Source: Acidovorax sp. YS12 (lineage in GTDB: Bacteria > Pseudomonadota > Gammaproteobacteria > Burkholderiales > Burkholderiaceae_C). Taken from it: DNA of 64,000 nucleotides. The stretch covers positions 3,995,501-4,059,500 of the forward strand of contig CP053915.1 in the NCBI GenBank assembly GCA_021496925.1, given 5' to 3'. The position numbers and the translations under genes are program-made. The first letter of the stretch is position 1, and every line of letters begins with the position of its first letter. A model generated the notes under the pieces. That model was not told where the DNA came from and searched no databases. It saw nothing but the letters and a program-made list of their open reading frames with translations. Below are positions 37,422 to 46,232 of this stretch, in pieces.

Positions 37422-38159
37422 ATGTCCTTGATCCGCTCCCTCCTCCACCTGCTCTGGATGGCCATCACCGTCGTGCCCTACACGCTGGCCATCCTGCTGG
37501 CCTCGCTGCTGGGCTGGCGCGGCCCGAAGCTGTACCGCATCGCCCGCGCCTGGCTGGCGCTGAGCGTGGACAGCGCGCGCGTCATCATGGGCATCCGCAC
37601 GCGCGTCACCGGCATGGAGCACCTGCCCCGCGGCGAGCGCGACGGCGTGGTGCTGCTGGTCAAGCACCAGTCCACCTTCGAGACTTTCCTGATGCCGGCG
37701 ATCATGCCGCACCCGCTGGCCTACGTGTTCAAGAAGGAACTGCTCTACATCCCGTTCTTTGGCTGGTCCATCGGCCGGCTGGACATGATCCACATCGACC
37801 GCGCGCAGCGCGCGCGCGCCTTCGTGCGCGTGATCCAGCAGGGCAAGAAGCTGCTCTCCGAGGGCGTGTGGGTCATCATGTTTCCCGAGGGCACGCGCAT
37901 GCCGCGCGGCGAAAAGGGCACCTACCAGAGCAGCGGCGCGCGCCTGGCCATCGAGGCCGGCGTGCCCGTGGTGCCGGTGGCCGTCACCTCGGCCAAGTGT
38001 TGGCCGCGCAAGGCCCTGGTCAAGACGCCGGGCGTGGTCGATGTGTCGATCGGCCGCCCCATCGACTGCGCCGGGCGCAAGTCCGACGAGGTGATGCGCG
38101 AGGTGGAGGCGTGGATCGAGGCGGAAATGCGCCGCCTCGACCCTGAAGCCTACGCCTGA
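37422..38159 (+). CDS. plsC: 1-acyl-sn-glycerol-3-phosphate acyltransferase
   Basis: 245 aa. An N-terminal hydrophobic segment (LLHLLWMAITVVPYTLAILLAS) anchors the enzyme to the inner membrane. The acyltransferase signature appears as VKHQSTFETF (HxxxxE variant of HxxxxD), then FPEGTR and GVPVVPVAVTS. It makes phosphatidic acid from lysophosphatidic acid. The start at 37422 follows the palindromic repeat. Confidence 0.9.
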   Translation: MSLIRSLLHLLWMAITVVPYTLAILLASLLGWRGPKLYRIARAWLALSVDSARVIMGIRTRVTGMEHLPRGERDGVVLLVKHQSTFETFLMPAIMPHPLAYVFKKELLYIPFFGWSIGRLDMIHIDRAQRARAFVRVIQQGKKLLSEGVWVIMFPEGTRMPRGEKGTYQSSGARLAIEAGVPVVPVAVTSAKCWPRKALVKTPGVVDVSIGRPIDCAGRKSDEVMREVEAWIEAEMRRLDPEAYA

Positions 38160-38174
38160 CGCCGGTGCGCTGAC

Positions 38175-39050
38175 ATGCCCGCCTGGCTGCAGCAGGTGTT
38201 CGATTGGCTGGATGCGCCCCAGCCCGCCGCGTCCGCCCCCGCTCCCACGCCTGTGCCTGCGCCGCGCAGCCGCCGCATCGCGCCCACGGCCCCCCCTGGC
38301 GCGGGCGTTTTCAGCCACCCCGAGGCCAGCCGCGAGGTGCTGCTGGACGGCGTGCGCGTGGCCTACCGGCTGCAGCGCGCGCGGCGGCGCACCATCGGCT
38401 TCACCGTGGGGCCGGACGGCCTGGCGGTGCGCGCGCCCGGCTGGGTCACGCTCGCGGCGGTGGATGCCGCGCTGCAGGAGAAGGCCGCGTGGATCCTGCG
38501 CAAGCTTGGCGAGGCCAGCGCGCGCCAGCGCCGCCAGGCCGATGCGCGCATCGCCTGGGCCGACGGCGCCACGCTGCCGTACCTGGGCGAGGCCCTGACC
38601 CTGCGCCTCGACCCGTCGCAGCAGCGCCGCGGCATGCTGGCGGGGCCGGACGGCGGCGGCCCCGTCCTGTACCTGGGGCTGGCGCATGCGGCCCAGGACG
38701 CGCAGATCCGCGACGCCGCGCAGGCCTGGTTCAAGCACCAGGCGCGCGCGCACTTCACGGCGCGGCTGGAGCATTTCGCGCCGCTGCTGGGCGTGCGCTG
38801 GCGCAGCCTGCGCCTGTCGAGCGCGCAAACGCGCTGGGGCAGCGCGCGCGCCGACGGCTCCATCGCGCTGAACTGGCGCCTGCTGCACTACCGCCCGGCC
38901 ATCATCGACTACGTGGTGGCGCACGAGCTCTCGCACCTGCGTGTGATGGACCACAGCCCGCGCTTCTGGGACACCGTGGCCGAGGTCGTGCCCGACTACG
39001 GCCGCCTGCGCCAGCAGCTGCGCGAGCAGCCCGCGCCGCCGTGGGAGTAG
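38175..39050 (+). CDS. YgjP/DUF45-family metal-dependent peptidase-like protein
   Basis: 291 aa. A Pro/Ala-rich stretch (about 15-45) precedes the domain. The zinc motif VVAHELSHLRVMDHSPRFW (HExxH variant HELSH plus a downstream His) lies near residue 250, and LRLSSAQTRWGSARADGSIALNWRLLHY is the other family block. A proteolytic role is assumed from the fold; substrates are unknown. It follows plsC by 15 bp and is probably in the same transcript. Confidence 0.87.
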   Translation: MPAWLQQVFDWLDAPQPAASAPAPTPVPAPRSRRIAPTAPPGAGVFSHPEASREVLLDGVRVAYRLQRARRRTIGFTVGPDGLAVRAPGWVTLAAVDAALQEKAAWILRKLGEASARQRRQADARIAWADGATLPYLGEALTLRLDPSQQRRGMLAGPDGGGPVLYLGLAHAAQDAQIRDAAQAWFKHQARAHFTARLEHFAPLLGVRWRSLRLSSAQTRWGSARADGSIALNWRLLHYRPAIIDYVVAHELSHLRVMDHSPRFWDTVAEVVPDYGRLRQQLREQPAPPWE

Positions 39051-39123
39051 CGCGGGCGCGGCGCCGGATTCGGTCAGAATCCGGCGTTGGCCGCCTCCAC
39101 CTCTACCTTCACGACGCTCCGCC

Positions 39124-39558
39124 ATGACCACCGATTCCGCCTCCTCCTCCGCCGCCACGCCGCGCCCCGCCGAGGGCTATGCGGGCGACGTTTCGCCGCA
39201 GTTGGCCTGGCAGTGGGTGCGGGCCGGCGAGGCCGTGCTGATCGACGTGCGCACCGACGCCGAGCGCGCCTGGGTGGGCTACGTGCCGGGCGCCGCCGCG
39301 GTGGCCTGGAAGCAGTGGCCCGGCATGGCGCAGAACCCGGATTTCGACGTGCAGCTGCGCGCCGCCGTGCCCGCCGGCATGAAGGCTGTGCTGCTGTGCC
39401 GCAGCGGCGTGCGCTCGGTCGCCGCCGCGCGGCGCGCCACGGAGCTGGGCATCGCTGCCTACAACATCCTCGAAGGCTTCGAGGGCGACGCCGACGCCCG
39501 GTCGCAGCGCGGCAGGCTCGGCGGCTGGCGTTTCCATGGCCTGCCGTGGCGGCAGTGA
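39124..39558 (+). CDS. rhodanese-like domain protein
   Basis: 144 aa, a single rhodanese domain. DVRTDAERAWVGYVPGAA is the CH2A-like segment and VLLCRSGVRSVAAA holds the active-site Cys loop near residue 90 (CRSGVR). Family members move sulfane sulfur or act as phosphatase-like domains. A cytoplasmic location is expected, as there is no signal peptide. The 168 bp after it carry a degenerate half of the short palindromic repeat (from about 39574). Confidence 0.88.
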   Translation: MTTDSASSSAATPRPAEGYAGDVSPQLAWQWVRAGEAVLIDVRTDAERAWVGYVPGAAAVAWKQWPGMAQNPDFDVQLRAAVPAGMKAVLLCRSGVRSVAAARRATELGIAAYNILEGFEGDADARSQRGRLGGWRFHGLPWRQ

Positions 39559-39726
39559 TGCTCCTTGAAAGATAGCTGCTGGCGCGGTCTGCGTGGTGGT
39601 TTCGATATGAAAACCATCTGAAACGCCCGGCAGACAAGCGCAAGGCGCTATTGTTTTTTAAGACTCGCAGGGAAGAACAGGCGAGCGCCGCTCAAGAAGC
39701 GCGCCGGACTGCCGATACACACGCGC

Positions 39727-41181
39727 ATGACGACGCTCTCCGCCGCCGGCCTTGGCACGGCATCTGCCGCCAGCCTGGCCGTTGCCCGGGCGGCCGCGCA
39801 GGCCGGGGCGCTGCCGCTGCCCATGCCGTCTTCGGCGCCGCAACCCTCCGCACAGTTCACCGCCTCGGCCGCCACGCCGGACGTGGTGTACGCCCGGCCC
39901 GCCACCGCGCCCTGGTCCCCGCCCGCGGCAGCCTGGGCTGGGCCTGCCGGGGACGCCGTGAGCGCCTTGATGGAGCGCAGCAGTCGCAGTTCCGGCAGCG
40001 GCCTGGCGGCCCAGTGGCGTGGCGTGGGCGGCGCGCTGCTGGCGCACCTGGCCGCCACCGGCACGGACTACCAGCAGACCCGGCTGGGCCGGCCCGACGC
40101 CGCGCAGCCGCTGGACGCGCAGTTCCGCTGCGTGGCCGATGGCGCGGCCACGGTCAGCCTGCAGGTCCAGACCCGCGCGGGGCAGACGGTGGACTTGCGC
40201 ATCGCCCTCAACCCCGGCACGGCGCAAGGCGCGGTGGCCGGCATGCAGGTGGAAATTTCCAGCTCCGGCGCGCTGGACGACACCGGGCGCGCGGCGCTGG
40301 CGGCGCTGTCCGGCGGGCTGGAGCAGGTGCTGCAAGGGCTGGGCGCGGCCCGGGGCCCGGCGCTCGACATGGCGGACCTGCTCGCCTTCGACCGCAGCGT
40401 GCTCGCCAGCGTGGAGCTGCGCGTGGTCAACCCGGAGGCGCGTGCCGCGCTGTCCTCCTTCTCCCTGCGCCTGGGCGACGGCGGCAGCGCGCTCGCCCTG
40501 CAGGGCGCCGAGGGCCGCATGGACATGCGCCTGGACGCCGCCACGCCCCTGACCGGCAACGCGCAGCAGCGCCAGGCGGCCATTGCCGAGCACCTGCGGC
40601 GCATCGACGCCGCCGCCGCACGCGGCCGCGCGGGCGAGAACCTGGTGGCCCTGTTCAAGAGCGCCTTCGCGCAGATGCATGGCGCTGCGCCTGCGGCAGC
40701 CCCGGCGGCCCTGCCCGACCCGGTGCTGGCGCGGGCCCAGGCCCTGGTGAGCGGGCTGGTGGATTTCGAGGCGCACTTCGATGGCGATGCCGAGCGCACC
40801 AACCAGTGGGGCTTCGTCAACGAGCGGAGCCACACCGCCTACAGCGTGGAGCAGAAGACCGAGGCGGGGCGCGCCGACGCGGAGGGCCGGCGCAGCATCG
40901 TCCAGACGCAATCCGAACGCCTGCAGGCGCGCTACCTGCGCGGGCGCAACGGCAGCGCACTCGATACCGAGGGCGGCAACTACGACCTGTACCAGGTTGA
41001 CGACCGTCACAGCGCCACCACCACCATCGAGACCGTGAAGAACGAACTGCGCAGCGCCCGGCGCCACACCGATACGCGCCAGCACCTGACGTTCCAGAAG
41101 CTGGTGAACCACCGCGTCGAGGAGCGGCGCGAAACGCCAGGGGGGCAACGCAGCGTGGTCGATCTGCTCTCGGAAAGATAG
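39727..41181 (+). CDS. hypothetical protein, 484 aa
   Basis: I do not recognise this family. Residues 1-75 are Ala/Pro-rich and low-complexity. The middle (about 110-260) looks beta-rich with alternating hydrophobics (ATVSLQVQTRAGQTVDLRIALN). The C-terminal third is charged, with FGFVNERSHTAYSVEQKTEAG-like and HRVEERRETPGG segments. No membrane helices are evident, and the N-terminus lacks a clear cleavage site. It stands alone. Its stop overlaps a short palindromic repeat with a T-run. Confidence 0.72.
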   Translation: MTTLSAAGLGTASAASLAVARAAAQAGALPLPMPSSAPQPSAQFTASAATPDVVYARPATAPWSPPAAAWAGPAGDAVSALMERSSRSSGSGLAAQWRGVGGALLAHLAATGTDYQQTRLGRPDAAQPLDAQFRCVADGAATVSLQVQTRAGQTVDLRIALNPGTAQGAVAGMQVEISSSGALDDTGRAALAALSGGLEQVLQGLGAARGPALDMADLLAFDRSVLASVELRVVNPEARAALSSFSLRLGDGGSALALQGAEGRMDMRLDAATPLTGNAQQRQAAIAEHLRRIDAAAARGRAGENLVALFKSAFAQMHGAAPAAAPAALPDPVLARAQALVSGLVDFEAHFDGDAERTNQWGFVNERSHTAYSVEQKTEAGRADAEGRRSIVQTQSERLQARYLRGRNGSALDTEGGNYDLYQVDDRHSATTTIETVKNELRSARRHTDTRQHLTFQKLVNHRVEERRETPGGQRSVVDLLSER

Positions 41182-41220
41182 CTGCCAGCGCTTGACTGGC
41201 AAGGGCTGGAGGCGTTTTTT
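41180..41220. repeat. short palindromic repeat (SPR), copy 5, with T-run
   Basis: AGCTGCCAGCGCTTG and CAAGGGCTGG arms, ending GGC at 41213, then GTTTTTTT. The repeat overlaps the stop codon of the 484-aa protein and has terminator shape. Confidence 0.78.
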
Positions 41221-41532
41221 TGCCTGAAATGCACCATGTGCCTGGCGTGCCCAAGGAAAAGGGCGCTGGGCGCGCATGCCAGGAGCCCTCGCCATCACCG
41301 CCGATCTCCCAGTGGCATTTGCTGTGACTTGCATGCAGTTGCCATCTGTTGGGTGTGTGATGGCGGCGAATCAATGTGGGGTTTTTGGGTGTGCTGCTAC
41401 TTCGGTTAAGGCGCTGCCAACTTCGGTCTTTTCCATCCAAAGTTGCGATCTTTTGCCGCCATTGTTTTGCAACCCGCTTTTTTGCGCTGGGCACGGCACA
41501 AAAACGGCGCGGCTTTCTAGAATCCGGCCCCA
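41221..41532. other. gene-free 312-bp region upstream of bioMNY
   Basis: No supported ORF. It is noticeably less GC-rich than its surroundings and should contain the bio operon promoter. I looked for a BirA-type operator (TTGTAAAC dyad) and saw none. A weak pair of arms (GTTGC at 41442-41446 and GCAAC at 41469-41473) is the only symmetry noted. Confidence 0.5.
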
Positions 41533-42258
41533 ATGAAGCAAGACACCCACGCCGCCGCCACACCGTCCCAGCCCGCCCAGGGCTGGTGGCTGACGCAGGT
41601 TTGCCTGCGCCGTGGCGCCACCCAGGTGTTCGACCGGCTGGAACTGGCGCTGGACGAGCCGCGCATCGGCCTGGTCGGGCGCAACGGCGCGGGCAAGACC
41701 AGCCTGCTGCGCATGCTCGCGGGGCTGGAGCCGCCGCAGCACGGGCAGGTTTCCTGGCAGGGGCAGGCGGTGCACGCGCCCAGCCGCCAGGTGGGGCTGA
41801 TGTTCCAGAACCCCGACGACCAGATCATCTTCCCCACCGTGGAGGAAGAGCTGGCCCTGTCCTGGCAGAGCGCGCACGGCGCCGACCGCCGCGCCGCCAA
41901 GGCCGGCGTGCGGCAGTTCCTGCAGGCGCGCGGCCTGGCCGACTGGGGGCCGCGCGCCGTGGGCGCGTTGAGCCAGGGCCAGCGCCAGTGGGTGTGCTGG
42001 CTGGCCATGCTGCTGGCCGGGCCGCGCGTGCTGCTGCTGGACGAGCCCTACGCCAGCCTCGATCTGCCCGGCCAGATGCGCCTGGCGGCGGACATGGCCG
42101 CCAGCCCGCAGCAGATCATCGTCTCCACCCACGTGCTGGAGCATGTGCGCGCCTACCCGCGTGTGCTGTGGCTGGAGCAGGGGCAGGTGCGCGCCGACGG
42201 CCCCGGCGCCGTGGTCTGCGCGGCCTACGAAGCCTGGGCGCGGGCCTTGGAGGGTTGA
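41533..42258 (+). CDS. bioM: biotin ECF transporter ATPase
   Basis: 241 aa ABC ATPase. Walker A GRNGAGKTS near residue 52, Q-loop MFQNPDDQIIFP, signature ALSQGQRQ and Walker B VLLLDEPYASLD are all intact. NPDDQ is typical of energy-coupling-factor ATPases. It powers biotin uptake with BioN and the substrate-binding BioY encoded downstream. The bioN gene follows after 3 bp. Confidence 0.9.
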   Translation: MKQDTHAAATPSQPAQGWWLTQVCLRRGATQVFDRLELALDEPRIGLVGRNGAGKTSLLRMLAGLEPPQHGQVSWQGQAVHAPSRQVGLMFQNPDDQIIFPTVEEELALSWQSAHGADRRAAKAGVRQFLQARGLADWGPRAVGALSQGQRQWVCWLAMLLAGPRVLLLDEPYASLDLPGQMRLAADMAASPQQIIVSTHVLEHVRAYPRVLWLEQGQVRADGPGAVVCAAYEAWARALEG

Positions 42259-42261
42259 CCC

Positions 42262-42852
42262 ATGGGCAGCCTGTACAGCGAATACACCACCTGGCTGCAC
42301 GGCTGGCGCGCGGGCGCCAAGCTGCTGGCGCTGGCGCTGCTGGGCACGCTGCTGTTCGCGCTGCGCCAGCCCTGGATGCTGGCGGCGGCCGCCGTGCTGT
42401 GCGCCGCCGTGTACGCCAGCCTGGGCGCGGCCACGCGGGCGGCGCGGCGGCTGATGGTGTCGGTGCTGGTCGGCGCCGCGCTCGTGGCCGCCTTCCACGC
42501 CGCCATGGGCCACTGGGCGCTGGCCGCCACCAGCGCGCTGCGGCTGGCCTGCGCCGCCAGCCTGGGCGTGGCGCTGACGGTGACCACGCGCAGCGGCGAC
42601 CTGGTGGACGTGCTGGAGTGGCTGCTGGCGCCGCTGCGCCCGCTCGGCGTGCAGCCCGCGCGCCTGTCGCTGCAACTGGCGCTGATGCTGCGCTTCACCG
42701 AACATTTCTTCGTGCAGTGGCAGAAGCTGGACGAAGCCCACCGCCTGCGCACCGGGCGCGCCGGAGGGCAGCGCCTGATCGCGCCGCTCACGGTGCAGAT
42801 GCTGCAAACCGCGCGCCGCGTGGGCGATGCGCTGTTCGTGCGCCTGGGATGA
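42262..42852 (+). CDS. bioN: biotin ECF transporter transmembrane subunit
   Basis: 196 aa with about four or five hydrophobic helices. The T-component signature region appears as LVDVLEWLLAPLRPLGV...LALMLRFTEHFFVQWQKLDEAHRLRTG, where the charged coupling helix contacts the ATPase. Between it and bioY lies a 214-bp gap filled mostly by interspersed repeat copy D. Confidence 0.88.
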   Translation: MGSLYSEYTTWLHGWRAGAKLLALALLGTLLFALRQPWMLAAAAVLCAAVYASLGAATRAARRLMVSVLVGAALVAAFHAAMGHWALAATSALRLACAASLGVALTVTTRSGDLVDVLEWLLAPLRPLGVQPARLSLQLALMLRFTEHFFVQWQKLDEAHRLRTGRAGGQRLIAPLTVQMLQTARRVGDALFVRLG

Positions 42853-42987
42853 AGCGACAACCCCCTGAGCGGCTGCGCCGCTTCCCCCTTCTCTCACGCT
42901 GCGCGTGGGAAGGGGGACGACGCCCGCGCGGCGGGGCGGCCCTTGCGCGGCGTCCGCTGGCCTGGGGCGCGCCGGTTTCATGGGCTG
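42853..42987. repeat. long GC-rich interspersed repeat, copy D
   Basis: Very similar to copy C: an ACCCCCTGAGCGGCTGCGCC-like start, a CTCACGCTGCGCGTGGGAAGG hairpin, then GGGGCGGCCCTTGCGCGGCG and the GGTTTCATGGGCTG end. It interrupts bioMNY between bioN and bioY, so bioY may depend on read-through or on its own promoter near 43000-43060. Confidence 0.75.
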
Positions 42988-43066
42988 CGCCAGCCACCCG
43001 CTGCGGGCCGGGCATGCGCATGCCTTCCCAAACACCTTCGACCCGTATCACCAGGAGATTTTCCAC

Positions 43067-43648
43067 ATGACCCCCAGCCTGAACCGCCACGGCGCCCAAT
43101 CCCTGTCCATGGTGGCCCTGTTTGCCGCGCTGATGGCGGTCATGGGCCTGATCCCGAAGATCGACCTGCCGTTCGGCGTGCCCATCACGCTGCAGTCGCT
43201 GGGCGTGATGCTCGCGGGCTGCCTGCTGGGCGCGCGGCGCGGCTTCCAGGCCATGGCGCTGTTCCTGCTGGCGGTGGCCGCCGGGCTGCCGCTGCTGTCG
43301 GGCGGCCGGGGCGGCCTGGGCGTGTTCATGGCACCGTCGGCCGGCTACCTGGTGGGCTACGCATTCGCCGCGGGCGTGACCGGCGCGCTGATGGCCCGCC
43401 TGCCCGCCGGCACGCCCCTGCGCGCCGCCGCCAGCGCCTTCGCGGCCTCGGTGCTGGGCGGGCTGGTGTTCCTGCACGCGCTGGGCATTGCCGGCCTGGT
43501 GGCGCTGGCCCAAATGCCGCTGCGCCAGGCGTTCATGGTGGACCTGGCCTTCGTGCCCGGCGACCTGGTCAAGTGCGTGCTGTGCGCGCTGGTGGTGCAC
43601 ACCGTCGCCAAGGCCCTGCCCGACTGGCGCATGGGCGGCCGCGCATGA
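43067..43648 (+). CDS. bioY: biotin ECF transporter S component
   Basis: 193 aa, six membrane helices. BioY features are IDLPFGVPITLQSLGVMLAGCLLG near the N-terminus, GGRGGLGVFMAPSAGYLVGYAFAA in the middle and AFVPGDLVKCVLCALV near the end, with the Asp and Lys that line the biotin pocket. The start at 43067 follows a CAGGAG site. Its stop overlaps the acyl-CoA synthetase start by 4 bp, showing direct coupling. Confidence 0.93.
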   Translation: MTPSLNRHGAQSLSMVALFAALMAVMGLIPKIDLPFGVPITLQSLGVMLAGCLLGARRGFQAMALFLLAVAAGLPLLSGGRGGLGVFMAPSAGYLVGYAFAAGVTGALMARLPAGTPLRAAASAFAASVLGGLVFLHALGIAGLVALAQMPLRQAFMVDLAFVPGDLVKCVLCALVVHTVAKALPDWRMGGRA

Positions 43649-45066
43649 GCGCACCGCCGCCGTTTCAGCAGGTGCACGCGCCGCTGGCCCACTGGGCCGG
43701 GCAGCGGCCCGGGGCCATCGCCCTGGCCCATGAAACGGGCCACCTGACGTTTGCCGAGCTGCATGCCCGCGTGCAGCAGCGCGCCCAGGCCCTGCAGGCC
43801 GCCCAGGCCCCCGCCACGGTGCTGCTGCCGCGCACGCTGGGCGTGGTGGAGACGCTGGTGGAATTCCTGGGCGTGCTGGCGTCCGGGCGCTGCGGCGCCA
43901 TCGGCGACCCGGCCTGGCCCGCGCCCATTGCCGCGTCGGTGCAGGCGGCCATCGGCGCACTGCCGCCGCCGGCATCCATGCCGCCCGGGCGGGCGCCGTT
44001 CTACATCGGCTTCACCTCCGGCAGCACCGGCATGCCCAAGGGGTTCCGGCGCCACCACGATTCGTGGGTGGAGAGCTTTCGCGTCAGCCTGCGCGACTTC
44101 GGCCCGGCCATGGCGGGCCGCATCGTGGCGCCGGGCAGCATGACGCACTCGCTGTTCCTGTTCGGCGCCATGCTGGGGCTGTGGACCGGCGCGGGCGCCG
44201 TGGTGCAGGCGCATTTTTCCGCCGAACGCACGCTGCACGACCTGGCCAGCGCGCCCGCCACCGTGCTGGTGGCCGTGCCCAGCCAGCTGCTGCTGATGCT
44301 GCAGCTGGCGCAGCGCCGCCAATGCGCCCCCGTGCCCCAGGTGCGGCTGGTGCTCATCAGCGGCGCGCGCTGGATGCGCGAGCACACGCCCGCGCTGCGC
44401 CGGCTGTTCCCCGCTGCGCGCATCGTGGAGTTCTACGGCGCCTCCGAAGCCAGCTACGTGGCCTGGATGGACGCCTGCGAAGACGCGCCACCCCAGGCCG
44501 TGGGCCGCCCGTTCAGCAACGTCGCCCTGCGCATCGGCGACCATCCCCACACTCCGGTGGCCACGGGCGAGCCCGGGCGCATCTGGATGCGCAGCCCCAT
44601 GCTGTTCATGGACTACGTGCACGCCATCGACGGCTCGGCCGCCGTGCAGGAAGACGGCTGGCTGAGCGTGCGCGACATGGGCTGGCTCGACGCCCAGGGC
44701 CTGCTGCACCTGTGCGGCCGCGAAAGCCGCATGCTCGTCACCCAGGGCAAGAACCTGTTCCCCGAGGAAGTGGAAGCGCGCCTGCAGGCCCACCCGGCCA
44801 TCGCCCAGGCCAGCGTGCTGGGCCTGCCCGATCCGCTGCGCGGCCTGCGCGTGCATGCCGTGCTGGCCGTGGCCCCGGGCCAGGCGCTGCCCGACGGGCT
44901 GGCCCTGGCCCACTGGTGCCGCGCCACGCTGGAGGCCTACAAGGCCCCGCGCCAGTGGTGGTGCTGGCAAGGCCCCTGGCCGCAAACGCGCAGCGGCAAG
45001 ACCGACCACGCCGCCCTGGCCCAGGCGCTGCGGGCCGCCGACGAAAGGCTGCGGCCATGGCGCTGA
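43645..45066 (+). CDS. acyl-CoA synthetase (AMP-forming), bioY-coupled
   Basis: 473 aa. The P-loop FTSGSTGMPKGF is near residue 120, and further A3-A8 region motifs include EFYGASEAS and GRESRMLVTQGKNLFPEEVE, with the C-terminal catalytic Lys in QTRSGKTDH. It is translationally coupled to bioY and overlaps the thiolase gene. The same trio, a BioY with an acyl ligase and a thiolase, is known as yhfUTS in Bacillus subtilis, where a role in making or salvaging a pimeloyl precursor of biotin has been proposed. The substrate here is inference. Confidence 0.83.
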   Translation: MSAPPPFQQVHAPLAHWAGQRPGAIALAHETGHLTFAELHARVQQRAQALQAAQAPATVLLPRTLGVVETLVEFLGVLASGRCGAIGDPAWPAPIAASVQAAIGALPPPASMPPGRAPFYIGFTSGSTGMPKGFRRHHDSWVESFRVSLRDFGPAMAGRIVAPGSMTHSLFLFGAMLGLWTGAGAVVQAHFSAERTLHDLASAPATVLVAVPSQLLLMLQLAQRRQCAPVPQVRLVLISGARWMREHTPALRRLFPAARIVEFYGASEASYVAWMDACEDAPPQAVGRPFSNVALRIGDHPHTPVATGEPGRIWMRSPMLFMDYVHAIDGSAAVQEDGWLSVRDMGWLDAQGLLHLCGRESRMLVTQGKNLFPEEVEARLQAHPAIAQASVLGLPDPLRGLRVHAVLAVAPGQALPDGLALAHWCRATLEAYKAPRQWWCWQGPWPQTRSGKTDHAALAQALRAADERLRPWR

Positions 45067-46232
45067 ACGCCGGCTGGCCCATCATCGGCTGGGTCCGCAC
45101 CCCGGTGGCCCCCGTCGGCGGCGCGCTGCGCCACTGCGAGCCGCATGACCTGGGCGCGCCGCTGGTGCGGCACCTGCTGGCGCAGGCCGGCCTGCCCGCC
45201 GATGCGGTGGACGCCGTGGTGCTGGGCAACGCCCTGGGCGCGGGCGGCAACCCGGCGCGCCTGCTGGCGCTGGCCGCCGGCCTGCCCGAACGCACCCAGG
45301 CGCTGACCGTGGACACGCAATGCTGCGCCGGCATGGACGCCGTCACCCAGGCCTGCGGCCTGCTGGCCCTGGGCCAGGCCCAGGTGGTGCTGGCCGGCGG
45401 CGCCGAAGCCTGGAGCCGCGCCCCCATCCGCATGCACCGCCCGCGCGGCGCCGAGGCACCCCAGCCCTACGAGCAGCCCGCCTTCACCCCCTGGCCCGCG
45501 CGCGACCCCGACATGCTCGACGCCGCGGCCGACAGCGCCGCGCTGCAGGCCCTGGCCCGCAGCGCGCAGGACGCCTACGCCCTGCACAGCCACGCCCAGG
45601 CCTGCCGCCACCGCAGCGCCCAGCAGGCCGAAATCGTGCCCGTGGCCGGGCTGGCGCACGACGCCTATCCGCGCGCGTTAACGCCCGCCCGCGCCGCGCG
45701 CATGCCCGCCGTGCGCCAGCGCGCCAGCGCCCAGGGGCTGGACTGCAGCCTCTCGCCCCTGGCCATCGCCCCCCGGGCCGATGGCGCGGCCCTGCTGCTG
45801 CTGGCCCACCCGGCCGCCTGCCGCCGCTGGGGCCTGCGCCCGCGCGCCGCCTGGCGCGACGCCTGCACCCTGGGCGGCGCGCCCGAGGCGCCCATGCTTT
45901 GCGCCCAGCAGGCCGCGCTGGCGCTGCTGCAGCGCCACGCCATCGCCCCGGCCGCGCTAGGCGCCGTGGAGCTGCACGATGCCTTCGCCGCGCAGGGACT
46001 GGCCTTCGCCGCCGCCCAGGGCCTGCCCTGGCAGGCGCTGAACGCCGAAGGCGGCGGGCTGGCGCGCGGGCACCCCATTGGCGCCTCGGGCGCCATCGCC
46101 CTGGTGCGCGCGCTGGCCCGCCGCGCGGCGGCGGCGGCCACGCAGCCCCAGGCCCTGGCGCTGGCCTGCGTGGCCGGCGCCGGGGGGCTGGGCAGCGCCA
46201 CCTTGCTGGGCGCCTGGAATGGCTCCGAATGA
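45057..46232 (+). CDS. thiolase-family protein, bio-operon linked
   Basis: 391 aa. The acyl-carrying Cys lies in DTQCCAGMDA near residue 90 (usual form NxxCxSG), the His region is NAEGGGLARGHPIGASGA, and the second Cys is in ACVAGAGGLGSA. These keep the Cys-His-Cys set with altered surroundings. It overlaps the preceding ligase gene by 10 bp and the nitroreductase gene by 4 bp. Thiolytic shortening of an acyl-CoA toward pimeloyl-CoA is a reasonable hypothesis. Confidence 0.83.
   Translation: MALNAGWPIIGWVRTPVAPVGGALRHCEPHDLGAPLVRHLLAQAGLPADAVDAVVLGNALGAGGNPARLLALAAGLPERTQALTVDTQCCAGMDAVTQACGLLALGQAQVVLAGGAEAWSRAPIRMHRPRGAEAPQPYEQPAFTPWPARDPDMLDAAADSAALQALARSAQDAYALHSHAQACRHRSAQQAEIVPVAGLAHDAYPRALTPARAARMPAVRQRASAQGLDCSLSPLAIAPRADGAALLLLAHPAACRRWGLRPRAAWRDACTLGGAPEAPMLCAQQAALALLQRHAIAPAALGAVELHDAFAAQGLAFAAAQGLPWQALNAEGGGLARGHPIGASGAIALVRALARRAAAAATQPQALALACVAGAGGLGSATLLGAWNGSE

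Noticed and set aside
41221..41532. Riboswitch or BirA operator upstream of bioM
   Set aside because: No TTGTAAAC-type dyad or structured aptamer-like pattern could be recognised.
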